Shown: one piece after another, positions 1 to 4,142 of the stretch
Position numbering within the stretch: position 1 is the stretch's first letter
Layout: each line of letters begins with the position of its first letter
Origin: Xanthobacteraceae bacterium
GTDB taxonomy: Bacteria > Pseudomonadota > Alphaproteobacteria > Rhizobiales > Xanthobacteraceae
NCBI GenBank assembly: GCA_030043175.1
Contig: JASHYD010000413.1
Span: 1-5,007 of the forward strand
Length of the DNA stretch: 5,007 bases
Reading direction: 5' to 3'
Notes under the pieces: model-generated
The model's input: the letters and a program-made list of their open reading frames with translations, nothing else
Told to the model about the DNA's origin: nothing
The model's database searches: none
Position numbers and translations under genes: made by a program

Positions 1-139
1 GCATTGACCGGACGTTCTCAGGGTTGTCGACCGGTTCAAGGTGCCATAACCCGCAAGGTAATCCACGCCAAATCGAGATTGGCGCGCGTATGTTCCCAGC
101 GCGTTCCCGATTGTTGCGTGACTGCCGCTGGCGTCTGCC
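1..139. other. Non-coding stretch downstream of the FAH gene
   Basis: No open frame here resembles a protein. The short plus-strand frame starting at position 4 runs into the antisense of the FAH gene and has no recognisable domain. A 6-bp inverted repeat (CGCCAA at 66-71, TTGGCG at 79-84, 7-nt loop) lies about 55 nt past the FAH stop. On the minus strand it is not followed by a T-run, so it is a weak transcription-end candidate at best. The hexamer GTTCCC occurs twice, 11 bp apart (92-97 and 103-108), which may be chance. Confidence 0.4.
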
Positions 140-991
140 CTACGCCCGAAACGGCACCACCTTCTGGGTCTGCTCCCCCAGTCCCGCAATCCCGAGCTTG
201 AGCACGTCGCCGGCCTTGAGAAACTTCGGTGCTGGCTTCATGCCGAGCGCGACGCCCGGAGGGGTGCCGGTGACGATGATGTCGCCGGGCTCCAGAACCA
301 TGAATTGCGAGCAGTACCCGACGAGATGCGCGACGCCGAAGATCATCGTCCTGGTGGAGCCTTTCTGGCGCGTCTCACCGTTCACGGTCAGCCACATGTC
401 GAGGTTCTGCGGATCGGGAATCTGGTCCTTGGTGACGAGCCAGGGGCCGAGCGGACCAAACGTTTCGCAGCCCTTGCCCTTGGTCCATTGGCCGGCGCGC
501 TCGATCTGGAACTCCCGCTCGGAGACGTCGTTGGCCAGGCAATAGCCCGCGACTGCATCCATTGCGGCGCTCTCGTCGAGATAGCGTGCCCGGCTGCCGA
601 TCACCACGCCGAGCTCGACCTCATAGTCGAGCTTGGTCGCGCCCTTCGGGATGATGGTGTCGTCGTTGGGCCCGCAGATGCAGCTCGGCGCCTTGTTGAA
701 GATGATCGGCTCCTTCGGGACCTGCAGTCCGGCCTCGGCAGCGTGGTCCGCGTAGTTGAGGCCGATCGCAATGAAATTACCGACCCGGCCGACGCAGGGG
801 CCGATGCGCGGATGGCCCTGCACGAGCGGCAGCTCGTCGGTCTTGAGGTTGGCGAGTTTAGCGAGGCTCTGCGGCGAGAGCGCCTCGCCCGCGAGATCCG
901 GCACCAGGCCGGACAGATCGCGAATATCGCCTTCCTCATCGACGAGGCCGGGCTTCTCGCGCCCGGCCGATCCATAACGCACAAGCTTCAT
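140..991 (-). CDS. Fumarylacetoacetate hydrolase (FAH) family protein
   Basis: A 283-residue cytosolic enzyme of the FAH superfamily, whose members are metal-dependent hydrolases, lyases, decarboxylases or isomerases acting on beta-diketo or 2-oxo acids. A small N-terminal domain (about residues 1-65) precedes the catalytic domain (about 70-283). Visible hallmarks are IGLNYADHAAE (76-86, with His83), the metal ligands Glu124 and Glu126 in DYEVELGVVIG, Asp155 in ANDVSERE, the KGKG stretch at 171-174, and the TGTPPGV loop (241-247). The length and the opening MKLVRYG...EKPGLVDEEGDIRDLSG match the subgroup containing 2,4-diketo-3-deoxy-L-fuconate/rhamnonate hydrolases, often annotated as ureidoglycolate lyase-like. 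The true substrate cannot be read from sequence. The ATG at 991 is supported by AAAGGA (1003-998) 6 nt upstream. It is the second gene of an operon with the SDR, 37 nt downstream of it. Family assignment is very secure; the exact reaction is open. Confidence 0.95.
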   Translation of the reverse strand: MKLVRYGSAGREKPGLVDEEGDIRDLSGLVPDLAGEALSPQSLAKLANLKTDELPLVQGHPRIGPCVGRVGNFIAIGLNYADHAAEAGLQVPKEPIIFNKAPSCICGPNDDTIIPKGATKLDYEVELGVVIGSRARYLDESAAMDAVAGYCLANDVSEREFQIERAGQWTKGKGCETFGPLGPWLVTKDQIPDPQNLDMWLTVNGETRQKGSTRTMIFGVAHLVGYCSQFMVLEPGDIIVTGTPPGVALGMKPAPKFLKAGDVLKLGIAGLGEQTQKVVPFRA

Positions 992-997
992 CGCATG

Positions 998-1003
998 TCC
1001 TTT
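998..1003 (-). promoter_or_regulatory. Ribosome binding site of the FAH gene
   Basis: On the minus strand this reads AAAGGA, 6 nt before the ATG at 991. It lies inside the 37-nt gap after the SDR stop. It fixes the FAH start and shows that the second gene has its own translation initiation signal. Confidence 0.7.
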
Positions 1004-1028
1004 CTGAAAAATGGAGACCTATCTGGTG

Positions 1029-1808
1029 TCAGAAGGCGCCCGGGAATGCGCCGCCATCGAGCAGCAGATTCTGCCCGGTGATGTAGCCTGCGTGGGTCGA
1101 GCACAGGAATGCGCAGACGGCGCCGAATTCCTCAGGCGCGCCGAGCCGCTTTCCGGGAATCGACGCGATCCGCTCCTTGGCGGCCTGCTCGATTGTGATG
1201 CCGCGCTTGGTGGCGGTCATTTCCATGTTCGACTGCAAGCGATCGGTGGCGAAAGCGCCCGGCTGCATAAAATTGATCGTGACGTTGGCGGCCGCGACCG
1301 AACGGGCGACGCCGGCCATGAAGGCCGTCAGTCCGGCGCGCGCGCCTGACGAGAGGTCGAGCCCGAACAGTGGCGCCTTCACGGTGCCTGACGTGATGTT
1401 GATGATGCGGCCGAAGTTCCGTTTCACCATCGGGTCGATCACCCTCTGGGTGATCTCGATCGCCACCACCATGTTGGCGATGACGCCATCGATGATGTGC
1501 TGACGGGTGAGCTCGCGGAAATCCCGGAATGGCGGGCCCGCATTGTTGTTGACGACGATGTCGGGCTCCGGACAGGCGGCGAACAATGCCTGCTGCCCCT
1601 CCGCCGTGCCGACATCGGCCGCGACTGCGATCACCTTTGCGCCGGTCGCCTCCCGGATGTCCGCCGCGGCCGCCTCAACTATCTCGCGATTGCGGCCGTT
1701 GACCACGACCTCGCATCCCGCCTCGGCGAGGCTCTTGGCGCAGGCGCGGCCGAGCCCCTTGCTTGAGGCGCAGACGATGGCCTTGCGGCCGGCAATGCCC
1801 AGATCCAT
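1029..1808 (-). CDS. Atypical short-chain dehydrogenase/reductase (BKR-like, non-canonical active site)
   Basis: A 259-residue SDR-fold protein (Rossmann fold), presumed NAD(P)-dependent and cytosolic. The usual TGxxxGxG nucleotide motif is degenerate, reading CASSKGLG at 13-20. NNAG is present at 88-91 and the C-terminal strand ends ITGQNLLLDGGA (243-254). In the catalytic tetrad, Asn112 and Ser140 (in NITSG) are present, but Tyr and Lys of YxxxK are replaced by Ser153 and Arg157 (SSGAR); the 13- and 4-residue spacings are kept. This fits the known 'BKR-like' SDR subgroup, often named 3-oxoacyl-ACP reductase, whose members lack perfect cofactor and catalytic motifs. Its reaction is therefore unproven. 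The frame is open upstream to an ATG-like position at 2012. I chose the ATG at 1808 because AGGGAG lies 6 nt upstream and MDLGIAGRKAIV is the normal SDR N-terminus. It is the first gene of an operon with the FAH gene. Confidence 0.92.
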   Translation of the reverse strand: MDLGIAGRKAIVCASSKGLGRACAKSLAEAGCEVVVNGRNREIVEAAAADIREATGAKVIAVAADVGTAEGQQALFAACPEPDIVVNNNAGPPFRDFRELTRQHIIDGVIANMVVAIEITQRVIDPMVKRNFGRIINITSGTVKAPLFGLDLSSGARAGLTAFMAGVARSVAAANVTINFMQPGAFATDRLQSNMEMTATKRGITIEQAAKERIASIPGKRLGAPEEFGAVCAFLCSTHAGYITGQNLLLDGGAFPGAF

Positions 1809-1814
1809 GGCGTA

Positions 1815-1820
1815 CTCCCT
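1815..1820 (-). promoter_or_regulatory. Ribosome binding site of the SDR gene (decides the start)
   Basis: AGGGAG on the minus strand, 6 nt before the ATG at 1808. It is the main reason for rejecting the 68-residue longer open frame, whose extra residues look like non-coding sequence. Confidence 0.75.
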
Positions 1821-1839
1821 AACCGGCGCAAGTCCGCGC

Positions 1840-1865
1840 GGCGTGGCGTCTTCCTTGGCCACGCC
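1840..1865. repeat. Perfect 8-bp inverted repeat upstream of the SDR gene (candidate operator or leader hairpin)
   Basis: Arms GGCGTGGC (1840-1847) and GCCACGCC (1858-1865) are exact reverse complements, separated by 10 nt. The element sits 32 nt upstream of the SDR ATG. It overlaps where a -10 box would fall if TTGACA at 1880-1875 is the -35 box. That placement suits a repressor site, but the same sequence could form a hairpin in the mRNA leader. No regulator gene is in the window to support either reading. Confidence 0.5.
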
Positions 1866-1880
1866 AGGCCGCGATGTCAA
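1852..1880 (-). promoter_or_regulatory. Weak candidate promoter of the SDR-FAH operon
   Basis: The minus strand carries a perfect TTGACA at 1880-1875, 66 nt upstream of the SDR start. At the usual 17-nt spacing the -10 position reads CAAGGA (1857-1852), which is poor. Many alphaproteobacterial promoters have a strong -35 and a loose -10, so this remains possible but unproven. Confidence 0.3.
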
Positions 1881-1982
1881 TCTTTCCCCGGGGCTCGCCG
1901 CACCGCAAGAGCGCCGGCGTTTGCCCTGCTGTTCGCAGTCTTTGCGCTGGAGAGTAGCTAAGCTAGGCTCGCGGGCCGGCAC

Positions 1983-2007
1983 TCCCGGTGCCGCGGTCCC
2001 GGTGCCG
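1983..2007. repeat. Tandem 11-bp direct repeat, 14-bp period
   Basis: TCCCGGTGCCG occurs exactly at 1983-1993 and again at 1997-2007, separated by CGG. It lies about 110-130 nt upstream of the dehydratase start, in non-coding DNA. Such a pair can be a binding site for an activator or a simple slippage duplication. Nothing in the sequence decides between these. Confidence 0.5.
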
Positions 2008-2083
2008 AACAACCGATGTGATTCGGCCGACGCAAAGTGCGTGTTTTCGGGGCGCGGGTGAAGTGGAACGCGCTTTCGCCTTG

Positions 2084-2100
2084 CGCAGGCAGGCCCTGCG
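2084..2100 (+). repeat. Small hairpin in the dehydratase leader
   Basis: CGCAGG (2084-2089) pairs with CCTGCG (2095-2100) around a 5-nt loop, ending 15 nt before the dehydratase ATG. The only AGG trinucleotides near this start lie in the stem and loop. The hairpin could therefore limit ribosome access, or it could be incidental in GC-rich sequence. Confidence 0.35.
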
Positions 2101-2115
2101 GCGTTACCGTTTTAC

Positions 2116-3111
2116 ATGGCAGAGTCCCAGGATTTGTCGTTGCCGCTGCCTACCGCGGCTGACGTGGATGCGGCCGCGGAGCGCCTCGCCGGCGTCGCCG
2201 TGCGCACGCCCCTGATTTCATCGCCCGTGCTCGATTCACTCACCGGCGGCCGCGTTTTTCTCAAGCCTGAGACGCTGCAGCGGACTGGCTCCTTCAAATT
2301 TCGCGGCGCCTATAACAAGCTTTCCTCGCTCGCCCGCGGCGGGCAATGCAGCGGGGTTGTGGCTTTTTCGTCCGGCAATCACGCCCAGGGTGTTGCGGCG
2401 GCGGCGAAGCTTCTCGACATGCCGGCCGTCATCGTCATGCCGCGCGACGCGCCGCGGCCGAAGCGCGAGCGCACTGCCGCGCTCGGGGCCGAGGTGGTGC
2501 TCTACGATCGCGAGCGCGAGGATCGCGAGGCAATATCGCGCAAGATCGCAGCATCGCGCGGCGCCGTGCTGGTGCCCCCCTATGACGACCCGCTGGTGAT
2601 CGCCGGGCAGGGGACCACTGGCCGCGAGATCGCCGAGGATGTGGCGCAACTCGGACTCACGCTCGACTGCGTCATCGCTAACGCTTCGGGCGGCGGGCTG
2701 ACCGCCGGGATCGCGCTCGCCGTCAAGGCCAGGGTGCCTGAAGCGCGCATTTACACCGCGGAGCCCGAGGGCTTCGACGACCACGCGCGTTCGTTTCGCA
2801 GCGGCCGGCGCGAGCGCAACGCAATCCTCACCGGCACCATGTGCGACGCTCTGATGTCGCAGACGCCGGGCGAGCTTACGTTCGAGGTTAATCGTACGCT
2901 GGTCGCCGACGGGGTGACGGCGACCGAAACCGAGGTCGCCCACGCGGTCAGCTTTGCGTTCCACGAGCTCAAACTCGTCGTTGAGCCGGGAGGCGCCGTT
3001 GCGCTCGCGGCGCTTCTCGCAGGCAAACTCGACATTGTCGCCAAGACCGCGGTCGTCGTGCTGTCCGGCGGCAATATTGACCCCGCGCTATTTGCGAGGC
3101 TCGTGGCGTAG
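2116..3111 (+). CDS. Threonine/serine dehydratase, PLP-dependent (fold type II)
   Basis: A 331-residue cytosolic enzyme of the threonine dehydratase/serine racemase family. It removes water and ammonia from L-threonine or L-serine to give 2-oxobutyrate or pyruvate. The PLP lysine is Lys61 in SFKFRGAY. The phosphate and carboxylate loops are SSGNHAQG (85-92) and SGGGL (191-195), and the PLP-pyridine motif is LSGGN (316-320). Ser86 aligns with the re-face base of serine racemase, and Glu216/Asp222 in EPEGFDD match its divalent-cation site. Dehydratase, serine racemase or hydroxyaspartate dehydratase activity are therefore all possible. The length matches short catabolic TdcB-type enzymes; the C-terminal ACT-like domain of biosynthetic IlvA (about 500 residues) is absent, so isoleucine feedback is unlikely. 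The ATG at 2116 has no clear Shine-Dalgarno sequence, but the family-typical PTAADVDAAAERLAG starts at residue 12, supporting this start. The gene is monocistronic, with a terminator 10 nt downstream. Confidence 0.93.
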   Translation: MAESQDLSLPLPTAADVDAAAERLAGVAVRTPLISSPVLDSLTGGRVFLKPETLQRTGSFKFRGAYNKLSSLARGGQCSGVVAFSSGNHAQGVAAAAKLLDMPAVIVMPRDAPRPKRERTAALGAEVVLYDREREDREAISRKIAASRGAVLVPPYDDPLVIAGQGTTGREIAEDVAQLGLTLDCVIANASGGGLTAGIALAVKARVPEARIYTAEPEGFDDHARSFRSGRRERNAILTGTMCDALMSQTPGELTFEVNRTLVADGVTATETEVAHAVSFAFHELKLVVEPGGAVALAALLAGKLDIVAKTAVVVLSGGNIDPALFARLVA

Positions 3112-3120
3112 CTTGCCCGG

Positions 3121-3157
3121 GCGCAGCGGCGGCAAAGCCGCTGTGCGGGGTTTATTT
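3121..3157 (+). terminator. Intrinsic terminator of the dehydratase gene
   Basis: GCGCAGCGGC (3121-3130) pairs with GCCGCTGTGC (3137-3146) over 10 bp with one G-T wobble and a 6-nt loop. GGGG and then TTTATTT (3151-3157) follow. It starts 10 nt after the stop codon and has the right orientation and T-rich tail for factor-independent termination of the plus-strand transcript. Confidence 0.75.
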
Positions 3158-3179
3158 CTGCGCGGTGCGGGAAAGACGC

Positions 3180-3198
3180 CGCGGCCTAATTGGCCGCG
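3180..3198 (-). terminator. Candidate terminator hairpin of the ClpP-like gene
   Basis: CGCGGCC (3180-3186) and GGCCGCG (3192-3198) form a perfect 7-bp stem with a 5-nt AT loop. The hairpin starts 22 nt past the stop of the minus-strand gene. On that strand the stem is followed shortly by GTCTTT, a short T-run, so termination would be weak or Rho-assisted. It lies in the gap between two converging genes. Confidence 0.45.
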
Positions 3199-3220
3199 TC
3201 TGCAGCGTTCGGTCACCTCG

Positions 3221-3772
3221 TTAGTACGGGCGGACCGCGAAAACCCGGTAACGAGAGGGCCGGAAAGCAACAATCGTGCGGCCGTGGTGACTTGGCTTGA
3301 GGGCTCGGTGGGTTACGCTGTGAACCACCGGGATGTCACTTTCGGCGCAAGTCGGCACATATTCGGCAAGTTCCTGACCGCGCAGGAAAATCATTTGCGG
3401 ACGGAGGCCGCCGTGCCGGCCGATCCAGGCTCGGACTTCGGGCGGATAGATGTTCATCATTTGTTGGGTCGCGGGAAAGCTTGTCGCTTTGCCGTACGGA
3501 GTCGGTTGCCATGCCGCATGGAAGCCAAGCACGGCCCGAGGCGTCGCACAGATCTGCTCACGCGGCACCATGCCGATTGCCAAAGTGCATGCTGAGAGGC
3601 ATGATCCATCGATAACGATGCGCTCGCCGGTGGCACGAGCGTGAGCGAAGCGAGCTTGATATGCCGCAATCAGGCCGCCGGGGTCATTGGCGAGCCGTAT
3701 GGTAGCGTGGGCAGCGGACGACGTAATCAACGTGGCCGCAAGTGCTGCGGTCAGCAAGGTAGGTCTATGCAC
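3221..3772 (-). CDS. Exported ClpP/crotonase-like protein of unknown function
   Basis: A 183-residue predicted periplasmic protein. Residues 1-23 form a signal peptide: a short basic start, a hydrophobic core LLTAALAATLI, and an AHA cleavage site before Thr24. The mature part carries ERIVIDGSCLSACTLAIG (50-67) and AVLGFHAAW (80-88). The SAC serine (Ser60) and GFH histidine (His85) resemble the Ser/His pair of ClpP-like periplasmic proteins (COG3904-type). Cys58, Cys62, Cys75 and Cys142 could form disulfides. The core ends near VPTC (139-142), where I would expect this family to stop. The 41-residue basic, His-containing tail looks like an extension. The start is GTG at 3772, supported by AGGGAGA (3785-3779) 6 nt upstream. 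No ATG gives a better signal peptide. Similar proteins are common in Bradyrhizobium-type genomes, with no established role. Exported location is fairly sure; protease activity is unproven. Confidence 0.85.
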   Translation of the reverse strand: MHRPTLLTAALAATLITSSAAHATIRLANDPGGLIAAYQARFAHARATGERIVIDGSCLSACTLAIGMVPREQICATPRAVLGFHAAWQPTPYGKATSFPATQQMMNIYPPEVRAWIGRHGGLRPQMIFLRGQELAEYVPTCAESDIPVVHSVTHRALKPSHHGRTIVAFRPSRYRVFAVRPY

Positions 3773-3778
3773 TAGAAA

Positions 3779-3785
3779 TCTCCCT
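3779..3785 (-). promoter_or_regulatory. Ribosome binding site supporting the GTG start of the ClpP-like gene
   Basis: AGGGAGA on the minus strand, 6 nt before the GTG at 3772. It is a strong match that decides the non-ATG start. Confidence 0.75.
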
Positions 3786-3822
3786 ACGCGCTTTGACGAA
3801 AAAGTAACATCCGTGGCGTAAA

Positions 3823-3940
3823 AGGTAGAATTGAGGCGAAATCGTAGTATTTTTGCGCTTACCTTAGACTACCCGTAAGTTTTATGGCCTCTGGCCAGGT
3901 AGATCCGGCCTCGGCATCAGGTAAAGGATTCTTCTTACCT
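3823..3940. repeat. Cluster of five AGGTAR hexamers upstream of the ClpP-like gene
   Basis: The hexamers are AGGTAG at 3823-3828, TTACCT (AGGTAA on minus) at 3859-3864, AGGTAG at 3897-3902, AGGTAA at 3919-3924 and TTACCT at 3935-3940. The last two form an inverted repeat with a 10-nt spacer. One more AGGTAG lies at 3757-3762, inside the start of the gene. In a stretch this short fewer than one would be expected by chance, so they may be operator sites for a DNA-binding regulator. The regulator is unknown. Confidence 0.4.
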
Positions 3941-3945
3941 TTGCG

Positions 3946-3973
3946 TTAACGGAACTGAGTTCGACTTTATACT
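3946..3973 (+). promoter_or_regulatory. Candidate sigma70 promoter on the plus strand, no gene downstream
   Basis: TTAACG (3946-3951) and TATACT (3968-3973) are separated by 16 nt, giving 4/6 and 5/6 matches to the consensus. Transcription would start near 3980 and run into the antisense of the epimerase gene. No plus-strand coding sequence follows. AGGAG at 3975-3979 has no start codon at a usable distance. It may drive an unannotated RNA or be a chance match in AT-rich DNA. Confidence 0.35.
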
Positions 3974-4079
3974 TAGGAGATCGTCAGACACTCTATCAGA
4001 TTGATATTACATCGGTATTTTGTCGCCACTCGCGTCGGGGGCGGCGCTGGTTGCAGTTAGTTTCTCGCCTTGCTGCCGC

Positions 4080-4110
4080 GGCCGCTCGGTTGCTGCGGCC
4101 CCTTCGGGGC
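4080..4110. repeat. Two overlapping, mutually exclusive hairpins
   Basis: GGCCGC (4080-4085) can pair with GCGGCC (4095-4100) around a 9-nt loop. GCCCC (4098-4102) can pair with GGGGC (4106-4110) around TTC. The two share 4098-4100, so only one can form fully. They lie 33-63 nt beyond the epimerase stop and could end that transcript, but no T-run follows on either strand. Confidence 0.4.
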
Positions 4111-4142
4111 AAATCCTTGGGTCGAAACGTCACGCCGGCTCG

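Larger units (their letters stand above)
1809..2115. other. Divergent intergenic region between the SDR-FAH operon and the dehydratase
   Basis: This 307-nt gap must hold the promoters of both the minus-strand operon and the plus-strand dehydratase. It contains an 8-bp inverted repeat (1840-1865), a possible minus-strand -35 box (1875-1880), an 11-bp direct repeat (1983-2007) and a small hairpin (2084-2100), each listed separately. I see no convincing -10 box for either direction. I found no small gene with a ribosome binding site. Shared control by a regulator encoded outside the window is possible but is inference. Confidence 0.6.
3773..4142. other. AT-richer intergenic region without a protein gene
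   Basis: This is a 370-nt gap between two minus-strand genes. By hand count 3781-4020 has 105 G/C of 240 (44%), clearly lower than the flanking genes, while 4021-4142 is GC-rich again. The gap must contain the promoter of the ClpP-like gene and the 3' end of the epimerase transcript. It also holds an AGGTAR cluster, a plus-strand promoter candidate, the short palindrome TGGCC-TCT-GGCCA (3885-3897) and paired hairpins at 4080-4110. I found no tRNA and no ORF with a matching ribosome binding site. The long plus-strand frame from 4020 is the antisense of the epimerase. Confidence 0.6.

Noticed and set aside
305..1081. Long plus-strand open frame (258 residues)
   Set aside because: It is the antisense of the FAH gene. 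Long antisense frames are common in GC-rich coding DNA, and the translation has no recognisable domain.
1942..1969. TTGCGC-N16-TAGGCT as a plus-strand promoter for the dehydratase
   Set aside because: It has only about half the consensus positions in each box, which is too weak to list as a feature.
1809..2012. Extra 68-residue N-terminus of the SDR open frame
   Set aside because: The SDR fold begins at the ATG at 1808, which has a strong ribosome binding site. The added residues have no domain and overlap the promoter-like repeats.
2236..2964. Long minus-strand open frame (242 residues)
   Set aside because: It is the antisense of the dehydratase, rich in Arg/His/Gly, with no domain.
2954..3595. 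Plus-strand frame spanning the dehydratase end and the ClpP-like gene (213 residues)
   Set aside because: It is out of frame with the dehydratase, crosses a clear terminator and has no domain.
3793..3823. TTGACG followed by GTAAAA on the plus strand as a promoter
   Set aside because: The spacing would be 19 nt, the -10 match is poor, and no gene follows on that strand.
4000..4059. Short 19-codon frame starting with TTG after the orphan promoter
   Set aside because: The nearest AGGAG is over 20 nt upstream, and the peptide shows no recognisable character.
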